From Ignavibacteriales bacterium (lineage in GTDB: Bacteria > Bacteroidota > Ignavibacteria > Ignavibacteriales > SURF-24): a stretch of DNA of 45,306 bases. The translations under genes and the position numbers were made by a program. Positions 10,031 to 18,754 of this stretch are shown here, one piece after another. The stretch spans positions 1-45,306 of the forward strand of contig QZKB01000008.1 of the NCBI GenBank assembly GCA_003599415.1. The letters are read 5' to 3'. The notes beneath the pieces were generated by a model, which saw nothing but the letters and a program-made list of their open reading frames with translations, had not been told where the DNA came from and searched no databases. Each line of letters starts with the position of its first letter. The first letter of the stretch is position 1.

Positions 10031-10888
10031 ATGAAGTTAATTGGCGAAAAAGGTGTTCAAAGGATTTTATTGGGAACTGCGTTCTCTGCAATCTCCGCTT
10101 TATTATTAATTGCTCTTTTCATTTTAAGCGAAGGGCTTCCTTTTATTTTTAAGTACGGGATTAATGATTTTCTTTTTTCATCGGAGTGGCAGCCTCAGGC
10201 AAATAAATTCGGTATCTTCGCTATGATTACAGCATCTATCTGGGTAACACTTGGAGCAATGCTGGTGGGTGCACCGCTTGGCGTTGCAGGTGCTTTATTC
10301 CTTAGCGAGTATGCCAACAAAACAGTTATGAAAATAATCAAACCAACCATAGAATTGCTGGCAGCTATTCCATCCGTTGTGTATGGATTTATTGGTGTTA
10401 TTGTTCTGGCTCCTTTAATAAGAGAATATCTTGGCGGACCAGGTTTATCGTTACTTGCCGGTTCAATAGTTCTTGGCATTATGATTCTTCCGACTGTCAT
10501 CAGCATTTCAATTGATTCCATTATGGCTGTTCCGAATTCTTACCGTGAAGGTTCTTTGGCGCTTGGAGCAACCACATGGCAAACTATTCATATGGTAACA
10601 ATTAAAGCTGCAAAGTCAGGAATTATAGCAAGTATAATTCTTGGTTTGGGAAGAGCAATCGGCGAGACGATGGCAGTTATAATGGTTGCTGGTAACTCTG
10701 TAAATATTCCCGGTTCAGCTTTGGATTCTGTACGAACTTTAACTGCTAACATAGCTTTGGAGATGAGTTATGCAACAGGACTGCACCGCCAGGCTTTATT
10801 TGCTACAGGTGTAATCCTTTTTATCATAATCATTATTCTTAATTCAATTGCCAGTGTTGCTATAAGAAAACGGGCGGTAAAGAAATGA
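10031..10888 (+). CDS. pstC: Phosphate ABC transporter permease PstC
   Basis: 285-aa inner-membrane permease with about six hydrophobic segments. The binding-protein-dependent transport motif (EAA loop) is visible in REGSLALGATTWQTI followed by GLGRAIGETMAV. The ATG at 10031 follows AGGA by 7 bases; an in-frame TTG immediately before it is ignored. Overlaps pstA by four bases (ATGA), indicating translational coupling. Pairs with PstA to form the channel for phosphate delivered by PstS. Confidence 0.95.
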   Translation: MKLIGEKGVQRILLGTAFSAISALLLIALFILSEGLPFIFKYGINDFLFSSEWQPQANKFGIFAMITASIWVTLGAMLVGAPLGVAGALFLSEYANKTVMKIIKPTIELLAAIPSVVYGFIGVIVLAPLIREYLGGPGLSLLAGSIVLGIMILPTVISISIDSIMAVPNSYREGSLALGATTWQTIHMVTIKAAKSGIIASIILGLGRAIGETMAVIMVAGNSVNIPGSALDSVRTLTANIALEMSYATGLHRQALFATGVILFIIIIILNSIASVAIRKRAVKK

Positions 10889-11721
10889 GGATACACCCAA
10901 AGTACACACAACGTTTTGCAGTTTCAATTCTTCTTGGCGCCACAATTGCCACTTTGATAATATTAGTTTTTATTATCGGGTTTATTCTTGAAAAAGGATT
11001 ACCTGTTTTAAGCTGGAGTTTCCTTGCTGAAAATCCCAAAGAAATGGGCAAGGCAGGCGGAATTTTTCCTACACTTATCGGAACAATAATTCTTCCTTTG
11101 CTTGCAATTTTAATCGCTACACCGCTCGGCATAAGCACTTCAGTTTATCTTTCCGAGTACACCAGGGAAACAAAGATTACAAAGATTATCCGTTTTGGTA
11201 CAGATTGCCTTGCCGGAATTCCATCAATTATTTTTGGTTTGTTCGGCTATATCTTTTTTGTTGTTACATTGGAAATGGGCTGGTCAATTCTTTCAGGCGG
11301 ATTAACCTTAGCAGTGATGGTATTACCTACCATCATTCGTACAACGGAAGAAGCTGTTAGAGCAGTGCCTAACTCTTACCGCCAGGTCAGCTTTTCTTTA
11401 GGCGCAACAAGATGGCAAACAGTTAAAAGAGTAATTCTGCCGAACGCTTTACCCGGAATAGTTACAGGGATAATGCTTAGCATCGGCCGCGCTATCGGAG
11501 AAACCGCAGCGGTTATCTTTACTGCCGGTTCATCATTATTAATTCCAAGTACACTTTTTGATTCAACAAGAACAATGGCGGTTCACTTCTATATACTTGC
11601 ACGGGAAGGAATATCCCAGGAAAATGCTTACGGCACGGCGGCAATATTAATTATTGCTGTTCTGCTTGTTAATCTTTCAGCTTACTGGATTATGAACAGA
11701 TTCATTGCCAAAAGGAGCTGA
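10885..11721 (+). CDS. pstA: Phosphate ABC transporter permease PstA
   Basis: 278-aa membrane permease, paralogous to PstC. Six hydrophobic segments, EAA motif in SYRQVSFSLGATRWQTV and the conserved GRAIGETAAVIF. Starts inside the pstC stop (ATGA overlap) and is followed after three bases by pstB1. Forms the transmembrane pair with PstC; its cytoplasmic loop docks on the ATPase subunits encoded next. Confidence 0.95.
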   Translation: MRIHPKYTQRFAVSILLGATIATLIILVFIIGFILEKGLPVLSWSFLAENPKEMGKAGGIFPTLIGTIILPLLAILIATPLGISTSVYLSEYTRETKITKIIRFGTDCLAGIPSIIFGLFGYIFFVVTLEMGWSILSGGLTLAVMVLPTIIRTTEEAVRAVPNSYRQVSFSLGATRWQTVKRVILPNALPGIVTGIMLSIGRAIGETAAVIFTAGSSLLIPSTLFDSTRTMAVHFYILAREGISQENAYGTAAILIIAVLLVNLSAYWIMNRFIAKRS

Positions 11722-11724
11722 CGG

Positions 11725-12492
11725 GTGAACACAACAATGAAAAATAAATTTGAAATAAAAAATCTGAACGCTTATTTCAGCAAAGAAAAGATTTTAAAAT
11801 CTATTAATCTTGATGTGCCTGCTAACGAAATTCTTGGTATAATTGGTCCTGCCGGTTCCGGTAAAAGCACATTCCTGCGCACATTAAACAGGATGAATGA
11901 CCTTGAACAGAATTTTTCTCTGGATGGAAATGTTTTGTTAGACGGCGAAGATATTTACAAAGCGAACTATGATGTTGTCGGATTAAGAAAAAGAGTAGGG
12001 ATGGTATTCGCAATGCCGGTTCCTTTACCAATGAGTATTTATGAAAATGTAGTTTACGGCCCAAGGTTATCCGGCAAGAACGATAAAAAATATCTTGATG
12101 AGTTGGTTGAAAAAAGTTTATCGGCAGCATTCATCTGGGATGAAGTAAAGGACAGGTTAAAATTATCCGGATTAAGACTTTCAGGCGGCCAGCAGCAACG
12201 CCTTTGCCTTGCAAGAGTTCTTGCAATGGAACCAGAAGTAATTCTTCTTGATGAACCATGTTCCGGGCTTGATCCGATCTCAACTTCTAAAATTGAAGAT
12301 GCTCTAACTGTGCTGAAAAAAGAATACACAATTATTCTTGTAACGAATAATAATATGCAGGCTGCAAGAGTCTCAGATAAAACTGCATTCTTCCTAATGG
12401 GAGAATTAATTGAAATGGCAGAAACCAAACAGCTTTTTACCGCTCCGCAAAAAACAGAAACCAATGATTATATAACCGGCAGGTTCGGATAA
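11725..12492 (+). CDS. pstB: Phosphate transporter ATPase PstB, copy 1 (degenerate Q- and H-loops)
   Basis: 255-aa ABC ATPase with clear PstB affinity. Walker A is GPAGSGKST (41-49), the signature LSGGQ is intact (152-156), and Walker B is VILLDEP with Glu177. Two catalytic positions are altered. The Q-loop, normally VFQRPxPFP, reads VFAMPVPLP (Gln replaced by Ala96). The H-loop, normally VTHNMQQ, reads VTNNNMQ (His replaced by Asn208). The start is GTG with AAAGGAG upstream. Its stop overlaps the ATG of the second pstB (TAATG). The losses complement those of the next gene, so I infer the two subunits pair as a heterodimer with one full ATP site. A simple inactive duplicate is less likely, because the rest of the fold and the signature are well kept. 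Confidence 0.92.
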   Translation: MNTTMKNKFEIKNLNAYFSKEKILKSINLDVPANEILGIIGPAGSGKSTFLRTLNRMNDLEQNFSLDGNVLLDGEDIYKANYDVVGLRKRVGMVFAMPVPLPMSIYENVVYGPRLSGKNDKKYLDELVEKSLSAAFIWDEVKDRLKLSGLRLSGGQQQRLCLARVLAMEPEVILLDEPCSGLDPISTSKIEDALTVLKKEYTIILVTNNNMQAARVSDKTAFFLMGELIEMAETKQLFTAPQKTETNDYITGRFG

Positions 12493-13265
12493 TGGAATAT
12501 CAATTAAAAGCACCGATAAAAATTCAGATAAGCAACTTAGATTTGTTCTACGGAGATTTCCAGGCTTTAATAAATGTTGATATGCCGGTTCAGGAAAAAT
12601 TAATCTCTGCTTTAATCGGCCCATCCGGCTGTGGTAAATCTACTTTGTTAAGATGCCTGAACAGGATGAACGACCTTATTCGCGGAGTACGTGTTACCGG
12701 CAAAGTAAGGCTTGATGACTTGGATATCTATGCCGCAACCACTGAAGTGCCCGAACTTAGAAAAAGAGTTGGAATGGTTTTTCAACGGCCAAATCCTTTT
12801 CCTCTTTCTATTTTTGACAATGTTGTATACGGACTTAGAGTTGCCGGGATTAAAGATAAGAAACGTTTAAGCGAGATTGCCGAACAAAGTCTTAAAGGCG
12901 CATGGTTGTGGGACCAGGTAAAAGATAAAATGAATCATCCTGCACTTGAGCTTCCTTTAGACCAGCAGCAGCGGTTATGCGTTGCAAGATTATTAGCTGT
13001 TCAGCCGGAAGTAATTTTAATGGATGAACCATGTTCCGCCTTAGACCCGATTGCTACGATGAAGATAGAAGAGTTGATGCTTGAACTTAAAAAGAATTAC
13101 ACGATTGTAATTGTTACACATAATATGCAGCAGGCATCACGTGTTTCCGATTATACCGGTTATATGCTGCTTGGGAAAATGATTGAGTTCAACGAGACGA
13201 TAAAAATATTTACTCACCCTGCCGAAAAGCTAACCGAAGAATATATCTCCGGCAAATACGGTTAA
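12492..13265 (+). CDS. pstB: Phosphate transporter ATPase PstB, copy 2 (degenerate signature motif)
   Basis: 257-aa ABC ATPase of the PstB family. Intact Walker [10 protein letters not shown] (43-51), Q-loop VFQRPNPFP with Gln98, Walker B VILMDEP with Glu179, and H-loop VTHNMQQ with His210. The signature, which in PstB is [10 protein letters not shown], reads [10 protein letters not shown] (154-163): Ser-Gly-Gly has become Pro-Leu-Asp. This is the mirror image of copy 1. In an ABC dimer each ATP site uses Walker A/B, Q and H of one subunit and the signature of the other. The site built from copy 2 plus the copy 1 signature would therefore be complete, and the opposite one degenerate. Overlaps copy 1 by one base; its stop overlaps the convergent phoU stop by four bases. 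Confidence 0.93.
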   Translation: MEYQLKAPIKIQISNLDLFYGDFQALINVDMPVQEKLISALIGPSGCGKSTLLRCLNRMNDLIRGVRVTGKVRLDDLDIYAATTEVPELRKRVGMVFQRPNPFPLSIFDNVVYGLRVAGIKDKKRLSEIAEQSLKGAWLWDQVKDKMNHPALELPLDQQQRLCVARLLAVQPEVILMDEPCSALDPIATMKIEELMLELKKNYTIVIVTHNMQQASRVSDYTGYMLLGKMIEFNETIKIFTHPAEKLTEEYISGKYG

Positions 13266-13954
13266 GATAAATTCTCAAGCATATCCGGATGCTTCGAAAG
13301 TTTTTTTCTGTGTGATATTACTTCAGCATTAATATAGAAAATAATATCTTCGGCAATATTCGTTGCATGATCTGCAAGTCGCTCAATGTGTCTGCTTAAA
13401 ACAATCAGGTGAGAGCAGGGCTCAATAAGGTCTGAATTGGTTTGCATTTTTGCCACAAGAAATTTAAATGATTCTTTATTCAGCTTATCAACTATCTCAT
13501 CATTATCCAATACATTATTAGCAAGATCAATATTAGAATTTACGAACGCATCAATTGAGTTTTTAACCATTCCCCTCGCTTGTTTTCCCATCTCAAGTAT
13601 CTTGGATTCAATTAAAAGATTATGATGCTCGCTTACTTTCTTTACACGCTGGGCAATATTAACTGCAATATCGCCGCATCTTTCCAACTGGTTATTAATC
13701 ATCATAGCAGAGATTATAAACCTTAAATCTGTTGCAACCGGCTGAAACAATGCAAGAATATTTTCACATTGGGTTTGAATAAGATTATCATAAGCATCTA
13801 TTTCAAGGTCTTTTTGCTTAACACCGCGGCAAAGCTCTTTGTCTCCCGTTTCAAGCGCCTGCCCCGCTTTACCGACTTGTTCATCTACCAAGGAAGCCAT
13901 TTTAATAAGATTGGTTTTCAAACCCTCAATTTCATGTAAAAAATTATCCTGCAT
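13262..13954 (-). CDS. phoU: Phosphate signalling protein PhoU
   Basis: 230 aa, the usual PhoU length, with two three-helix PhoU repeats: [26 protein letters not shown] in the first half and [20 protein letters not shown] in the second, each with the metal-binding E/D pattern. PhoU links Pst activity to the PhoR/PhoB two-component system and restrains phosphate uptake. The start at 13954 (MQDNF) has AAGGTG upstream and is the classical PhoU N-terminus; the longer frame to 14029 runs into a miniature transposon. The gene is convergent to the pst operon rather than its last member, so it has its own promoter. Confidence 0.93.
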   Translation of the reverse strand: MQDNFLHEIEGLKTNLIKMASLVDEQVGKAGQALETGDKELCRGVKQKDLEIDAYDNLIQTQCENILALFQPVATDLRFIISAMMINNQLERCGDIAVNIAQRVKKVSEHHNLLIESKILEMGKQARGMVKNSIDAFVNSNIDLANNVLDNDEIVDKLNKESFKFLVAKMQTNSDLIEPCSHLIVLSRHIERLADHATNIAEDIIFYINAEVISHRKKLSKHPDMLENLS

Positions 13955-13980
13955 AATTTCACCTTTCATTTGATTAAACA

Positions 13981-14088
13981 GAGGGTGATTAAAAAGTAAT
14001 TTATCAAAAATAAAAGCAGCGAAAATCATAATATATCTGTGTCATCTGCGTTCTATAGATTTCAGATAATTACTTTTTAAACAGCCTC
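13981..14088. mobile_element. 108-bp MITE in the phoU leader
   Basis: Terminal inverted repeats share a perfect 13-bp core, TTAAAAAGTAATT (13989-14001 and its complement 14068-14080), extending outward to ends GAGG...CCTC with two mismatches (19 of 21). The element is flanked by a 5-bp direct repeat AAACA (13976-13980 and 14089-14093), a target-site duplication. It encodes nothing, so it would depend on a transposase elsewhere. It lies 26 bases upstream of the phoU start codon, leaving the ribosome site intact but separating it from any original promoter. Confidence 0.8.
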
Positions 14089-14308
14089 AAACACCAGAAA
14101 AAATTCTCTGTAATATTTCTGCGTAAATTAAAACATAATTTCAAATAATTCCAAACATTTATATGGTTGATGACTTCCCTTTTTCACTTCATTATGGAAA
14201 ATATTTACCATCAGACTTTTACAATTCGGGTTGTCTAACTGAAAACCGGATTTATGAAATCAGGAAAAAAATTAATATGTTTACAGCGATTTATTTAAGA
14301 AGTGGGTT
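14089..14308 (+). promoter_or_regulatory. Promoter region of the DUF47-pit operon
   Basis: Non-coding AT-rich sequence between the MITE and the first DUF47 gene. It presumably holds the promoter for DUF47-pit-DUF47 and, on the other strand, the original phoU promoter. No clear -35/-10 pair or repeated operator was recognised. Confidence 0.35.
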
Positions 14309-14926
14309 ATGTTTAAAAAATTATTAATGAAAGAAGAAAAGTTCTTCGCTTATCTCAATGAAATGTCCGGTCATATATTGCAGGCTGCTACTTTATTAAA
14401 TGAATTATTGGTTAAATTTGAAAATATAGGGGAATATAAAAGTAAGATCCGTTTAATTGAACATGACGCTGACAGAGTTTCAACAAAAATTTTTACGGAA
14501 CTTAACGAAACATTTGTAACACCAATAGACAGGGAAGATATTTTCTCGCTTGTACAGGCTCTTGATAATATTGTTGACAGTATTGATGTTATTTCAAATA
14601 GAATTTTCATCTACCGGGTAAAGACAAAAATTGAATTCGGCCCGCAGTTATCGGAGGTTCTTCTTTCACAAGCAAAAATTATTGCCGACGTTATTCTAAA
14701 CCTCAGGGATTATAAAAATTCAAGCAAAATGCTTGTAGCTATCCGTAATCTTGAGAGTGAAGGAGATACTATTTATCAACATGCAATTACCCAGCTTTTT
14801 GAAAACGAGAAAGATGCTATCGAGTTGGTCAAGAAGAAGGATGTTTTAAAGTTTTTTGAAAGAGCCATAGACCGTGCACAGAAAGTTTCCATTGTTTGCG
14901 AAAGTATTTTAATAAAAAACACATAA
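14309..14926 (+). CDS. DUF47/PhoU-like Pit accessory protein, copy 1
   Basis: 205-aa all-helical cytoplasmic protein of the DUF47 (PhoU_div) family, PhoU relatives usually encoded next to Pit phosphate permeases and thought to regulate them. Family signature segments are RLIEHDADRVSTKIFTELN, TPIDREDIFSLVQALDNIVD and ESEGDTIYQHA. Six bases separate its stop from the pit ATG. About three quarters identical by eye, without gaps, to the protein at 15971-16588 on the far side of pit. Confidence 0.9.
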   Translation: MFKKLLMKEEKFFAYLNEMSGHILQAATLLNELLVKFENIGEYKSKIRLIEHDADRVSTKIFTELNETFVTPIDREDIFSLVQALDNIVDSIDVISNRIFIYRVKTKIEFGPQLSEVLLSQAKIIADVILNLRDYKNSSKMLVAIRNLESEGDTIYQHAITQLFENEKDAIELVKKKDVLKFFERAIDRAQKVSIVCESILIKNT

Positions 14927-14931
14927 CCTTT

Positions 14932-15918
14932 ATGCTTGAATTAGTTCTTATTTCTATTTTCATCGCTTTAGTATTTGATTTTCTTAACGGATTCCATGAT
15001 TCAGCAAATTCAATTGCCACTATTGTATCCACACAGGTTTTGTCTCCACGCCGTGCTGTTATATGGGCCGCATTTTTTAATTTCGTAGCCGCTTTTGTGT
15101 TTGATGCCAAAGTAGCAAAAACTATGGGAAGCGGGTTAGTTGAGTTAAACGCAACTGATATTTATGTGCTTACAGCAGGATTATTAGGCGCAATAGTCTG
15201 GAATCTTTTAACCTGGTATTTTGGATTACCCGTAAGTTCTTCTCACGCATTGGTTGGCGGATACGGTGGCGCCGCAGTTTTTAAATTAGGATTTGGCTGT
15301 TTAATCTGGTCGGGCTGGTTGAAAATTATCTTATTCATATTCATTGCTCCAATCATTGGATTTATTATCGGTCTTATAAATATGCTTGCAACTACATGGA
15401 TCGTACGTAGTAAAGCACCGAGAAAAGTGGATAAAGTTTTTCGTAAGCTTCAATTAGTTTCCGCCGCATTTTACAGCTTTGGTCATGGAACAAATGATGC
15501 TCAAAAGACGATGGGAATTATTGTCGGTATTCTTTACTCCGCTAAATATATTGACCATTTTTATGTTCCTTACTGGGTTGTAATTTTATGCTATTCTGCC
15601 ATTTCACTTGGTACAATGTTCGGCGGTTGGAGAATAGTTAAAACAATGGGAATGAGCATTACAAAGTTAAAACCTATCGGTGGCTTTTGCGCTGAGTTTG
15701 CAGGCGCTACAACAATTATTGGTTCTTCATTGTTTGGAATTCCAATCAGCACAACTCATACAATAACCGGCGCTATAGTTGGTGTTGGAAGCGTTAAGAG
15801 ATTATCAGCCGTTCGCTGGGGTGTTGCAGGCAGAATTGTCTGGGCATGGATTTTAACTATTCCGCTTTCTGCCTTATGCGGCGCTTTTATTTACTGGATA
15901 TTTAAGTTTTTTGTTTAG
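14932..15918 (+). CDS. pit: Low-affinity inorganic phosphate transporter, Pit family
   Basis: 328-aa multi-spanning permease of the PHO4/Pit family (metal-phosphate:H+ symport). Both halves carry the family signature: FDFLNGFHDSAN near the N-terminus (16-26) and GHGTNDAQKTMG (184-195). Later SSHALVGG and STTHTITGAIVG form the repeated re-entrant motifs. I start at ATG 14932 (MLELVL), directly after the upstream stop; the frame extends to 14896 but would overlap the DUF47 gene. No strong Shine-Dalgarno, so translation is probably coupled to the upstream gene. Flanked on both sides by DUF47 regulators. Confidence 0.93.
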   Translation: MLELVLISIFIALVFDFLNGFHDSANSIATIVSTQVLSPRRAVIWAAFFNFVAAFVFDAKVAKTMGSGLVELNATDIYVLTAGLLGAIVWNLLTWYFGLPVSSSHALVGGYGGAAVFKLGFGCLIWSGWLKIILFIFIAPIIGFIIGLINMLATTWIVRSKAPRKVDKVFRKLQLVSAAFYSFGHGTNDAQKTMGIIVGILYSAKYIDHFYVPYWVVILCYSAISLGTMFGGWRIVKTMGMSITKLKPIGGFCAEFAGATTIIGSSLFGIPISTTHTITGAIVGVGSVKRLSAVRWGVAGRIVWAWILTIPLSALCGAFIYWIFKFFV

Positions 15919-15970
15919 TTGAACAAAATGTGTAATCTAATACTATAAAGTTAAAACAAGTAGAAAAACT

Positions 15971-16588
15971 ATGTTCAAGAAATTATTACCAAAAGAAGAA
16001 AAATTCCTGGACTTTCTGAAGGAAATGTCTACTTATATTTTACAGGCGGCAGCTTTATTAAACGAGATGCTCATCCGGTTCGAAAATATTGGCGAGTATA
16101 AAAGTAAAATCCGTTTAATTGAACATCATGCAGATGAAGTCTCGGCCAAAATATCAAAAGAACTTAATGAAACTTTCATAACTCCAATTGACAGGGAAGA
16201 TATTTTTTCTCTTGTACACGCGCTTGATAATGTTGTTGACAGCATAGACGTAATTGCAAACAGAATTTTTACATATAAAGTTAAAGCCCCTATTGAATTC
16301 GGTCCGCAGCTTTCGGATATACTTCTTTCACAGGCGAAGATAATTGTTGAAGTTATATCTAATCTTGAGGATCATAAACATACCGGGCAGAAGCTTGTTG
16401 CAATACGCGACCTTGAAAGTGAAGGTGATACAACCTTCCAGCAGGCAATTACGCAGCTTTTTGAAAATGAAAAAGATGCAATTGAACTGATTAAAAAGAA
16501 AGAGATACTTGAAATTCTTGAGAAGGCTATCGACCGCGCACAAAGAGTTTCAATTGTTTGTGAAGGCGTTCTTATAAAGAATATTTAA
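15971..16588 (+). CDS. DUF47/PhoU-like Pit accessory protein, copy 2
   Basis: 205 aa, same length and same segments as copy 1 (RLIEHHADEVSAKISKELN, TPIDREDIFSLVHALDNVVD, ESEGDTTFQQA). It lies 52 bases after pit on the same strand and is probably the last gene of the operon. The pair looks like a duplication, with substitutions scattered and no frame damage, so both copies are likely functional. Separate regulators or hetero-oligomer partners for one transporter are possible; inference only. Confidence 0.9.
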   Translation: MFKKLLPKEEKFLDFLKEMSTYILQAAALLNEMLIRFENIGEYKSKIRLIEHHADEVSAKISKELNETFITPIDREDIFSLVHALDNVVDSIDVIANRIFTYKVKAPIEFGPQLSDILLSQAKIIVEVISNLEDHKHTGQKLVAIRDLESEGDTTFQQAITQLFENEKDAIELIKKKEILEILEKAIDRAQRVSIVCEGVLIKNI

Positions 16589-16756
16589 TTTAATGTGTCT
16601 GCAATTTTTTCTAATCGAAAAGATTATTGTACTGGTACTTCACAATAATTTCTTAACGGAAGCTTACCTCGGTTGCCAAGAAGCATTCCATGATAAAATG
16701 CTCGGCAGTAAAAATGTTGCAGCCTGCCAACGCAGGGTATTGGATTGTTTAGCTTC

Positions 16757-17692
16757 TCAGGTTTTTGCACTCTTCGCCAAAACCCATTTTGACAATCCCA
16801 TATTTTTGTTGAAATACTTATTTATGTAATAGAAAGGAAGAATACTCAACAATAGAGATATAGAAATATTTTCTATCAGGATAGGAAGAATATTATCGTT
16901 ATGAAATAGATTATATATAATATCCTCAATTAATATTTCATTGTCTTTCAAATAAATTTCAAATCCAATAGAAATATAATTTGCCAGAATTATTGAGAAT
17001 ATAATAATGACAAACAATGACAGTTTTGCTAGTTTGTTTAAGGTACCTTTAAAATATTTATAACCATTGAAACTTAATAAGCCTAATAAAAGTGCGCCAA
17101 ATGCAGTCAACCTATGTAAATATACCGCAATAGCCACCCACGCTATTACTCCAATAGCAGTAAATAGCAAAGATCCTAAAATTCCTCTGATATAATTTTT
17201 CTCTTTATATTCTTCCAATTTTTCATTTTGATATCTATCATTCTCTTCTCTTTCAATACAGTGTTGGCAAAGCATTTTAGTTAATTCATTTGCTGTATTA
17301 TAAAAGTATTTTAAATCTCCAGACTTCTCACATTGAAAACATGTATTCATTGGAGAAACAGAATGTGATTTTAATACATCCGAAAGAAAATCTAATCCTC
17401 TCTTAAGAACTTCCTTTGAAGTGGAAAGAAATATTTCTTTATATCTAATAGCCAATATATTTCCTCCTAAGAGGACAGCACTAATTTTTAATTCTTTTTT
17501 ACTTTGAAGAATAGCTTTTCGAATTGAATCTTGCTTTTCATAATCCGTGTTTAGTAAATAAATCGAAATCTGTTTAAAACCATGACCATCATTCATCTGG
17601 AAATAATAATCCCTATATAATCCAAACACACTACTATTACTTAAATACCAATCATTCTCTTTCGCGATTTTTTTCAATTTGGAATAAATCAT
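16757..17692 (-). CDS. Membrane protein with two CxxC motifs, unknown function
   Basis: 311 aa, not recognised. The N-terminal ~120 residues are soluble. A treble-clef-like pair of CxxC motifs follows (CFQCEKS and LCQHC about 35 residues later), suggesting a bound zinc. Then come at least four hydrophobic segments (ILGSLLFTAIGVIAWVAIAVY, FGALLLGLLSFNGY, LSLFVIIIFSIILANYI, ISISLLLSILPFYYI). The start at 17692 has a perfect GGAG 7 bases upstream; the frame also continues up to 17812 through a palindromic repeat, which I reject as coding. Lies in a small-gene accessory region that looks horizontally acquired. Confidence 0.7.
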   Translation of the reverse strand: MIYSKLKKIAKENDWYLSNSSVFGLYRDYYFQMNDGHGFKQISIYLLNTDYEKQDSIRKAILQSKKELKISAVLLGGNILAIRYKEIFLSTSKEVLKRGLDFLSDVLKSHSVSPMNTCFQCEKSGDLKYFYNTANELTKMLCQHCIEREENDRYQNEKLEEYKEKNYIRGILGSLLFTAIGVIAWVAIAVYLHRLTAFGALLLGLLSFNGYKYFKGTLNKLAKLSLFVIIIFSIILANYISIGFEIYLKDNEILIEDIIYNLFHNDNILPILIENISISLLLSILPFYYINKYFNKNMGLSKWVLAKSAKT

Positions 17693-17737
17693 TTGAACTC
17701 CTTCAAAAAGTTTAATAACAACATTATTTTTAAGCCA

Positions 17738-17823
17738 CCGCCTAACACAGCTATGCAGCTTTTCCCAAAGGGACTCCTTCGGAGGAGAAACCAACACCAA
17801 CTTGTCCACCATCTTTTAGGCGG
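17738..17823. repeat. 86-bp palindromic element with CCGCCTAA ends
   Basis: Begins CCGCCTAA and ends with its exact complement TTAGGCGG. Inside are two further small palindromes (CCCAAAGGG and CTCCTTCGGAG). Non-coding despite an open frame across it. It may be a MITE-like repeat or a worn integron attachment site: on the minus strand one end reads GTTAGGC. No target duplication is visible. Confidence 0.5.
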
Positions 17824-17939
17824 ATAATTTTTAATTTATTTTCTTAGTAACCTACTTCAAATAGCAACTAACTTTTACAACGCAACTTTATAACTGCACA
17901 AATGCCCAACAGTTAAAAGCTCTCGGCTTGTAAAACTGG

Positions 17940-18680
17940 TTATACGTTTGCACTTTTATTTGCTAAATGTTCCTTTAACTTTTCTTCATAATCATCAAGT
18001 TTATACAAATAAGGATAAAGAGAGGTAGCTCTTTTATCAAACCATACTCTTTTAAATGCACGCGAATGCCAAAGTATTGTATCGATATTACTAGTAGCGT
18101 GAACTTGAATATCTAAATCAGATTCAAATAAGTAAACATATTGCATTCGTAAAATGTGACTTGCTGTTTCGATAACGCTTTGTAAATCATCAGTAGATAA
18201 TGGGAAATTTACATATATATCATCAGGATTATTAAAATACCTTGCATCAGAATGCACTAGAGAAGTATCACGACGACCTTTTATATTTTTAATAATATCA
18301 TTTTTCTCCTCAATCATATTTTGATGTTCTGTTATAATTTTTTGATATGCTTCAGGAACAATTATCTCCCTTTGCTCATTGTCAGTATTGTAAATTGTAG
18401 GTTCAATTGCTTTGGCGTGCTCTTTTGCTTTTTCCAACCAATCAATAATGGATTTATCTTCTCTGCTATCAAGAAGCAAACATAATTCTATTAGTATCGT
18501 CCTATAAAAACTAAAGCCAAATAATCGGAAAAAATATGAACCAATTTCAATAGCTTCGATTCTTTTTGGCGTCTCCCACTCTTTTAAAAGTTTTAATTGA
18601 TTATCTAATCCTTTCACATATAGTAAACGATGAATCAATTTGTTTAAATATTGTCTTAATTCTTCTTTAGGATTTTCCAT
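17940..18680 (-). CDS. HEPN/AbiU2-like protein, candidate abortive-infection factor
   Basis: 246-aa cytoplasmic, helix-rich protein. The middle contains R137-x5-H143 in GRRDTSLVHSD, the Rx4-6H catalytic motif of HEPN ribonucleases, preceded by a helix with ILIELCLLLDSREDKS typical of the AbiU2-like subgroup. HEPN proteins of this type occur in abortive-infection and toxin-antitoxin systems as RNases or as structural binders. The start at 18680 has AAAAAGGA upstream; an upstream frame extension through a GC hairpin is rejected. The stop codon lies in GTATAAC, which resembles an integron R'' site. A 36-codon ORF with a perfect ribosome site precedes it. Family call moderate; role inferred. Confidence 0.6.
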   Translation of the reverse strand: MENPKEELRQYLNKLIHRLLYVKGLDNQLKLLKEWETPKRIEAIEIGSYFFRLFGFSFYRTILIELCLLLDSREDKSIIDWLEKAKEHAKAIEPTIYNTDNEQREIIVPEAYQKIITEHQNMIEEKNDIIKNIKGRRDTSLVHSDARYFNNPDDIYVNFPLSTDDLQSVIETASHILRMQYVYLFESDLDIQVHATSNIDTILWHSRAFKRVWFDKRATSLYPYLYKLDDYEEKLKEHLANKSANV

Positions 18681-18707
18681 ATTTATTATTTCCTTTTTGG
18701 GTGCGGG

Positions 18708-18728
18708 GAGGGGGCATTTAACCCCCTC
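18708..18728. promoter_or_regulatory. GC-rich hairpin in the leader of the HEPN gene
   Basis: Perfect 7-bp stem GAGGGGG/CCCCCTC with a 7-base loop, between the 36-codon ORF and the HEPN gene, in otherwise AT-rich DNA. No U-run follows on the minus strand, so it is not an ordinary terminator; it could pause transcription or stabilise the message. Confidence 0.5.
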
Positions 18729-18754
18729 GCGCGCTCTTGGAAGCTTCATATTTT

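Noticed and set aside
10195..12464. Several open frames of 92-136 codons antisense to pstC, pstA and pstB1
   Set aside because: Shadows of strongly supported genes on the other strand; no motifs of their own.
16593..16829. 78-codon open frame on the plus strand after the second DUF47 gene
   Set aside because: No ribosome site, no family resemblance, and its end overlaps the better supported minus-strand membrane protein gene.
17738..17823. Full attC site upstream of the CxxC membrane protein
   Set aside because: Outer ends fit R''/R' (GCCTAA, GTTAGGC) but no L''/L' pair is visible and the gene's 3' end lacks the matching closing half-site; kept only as a palindromic repeat.
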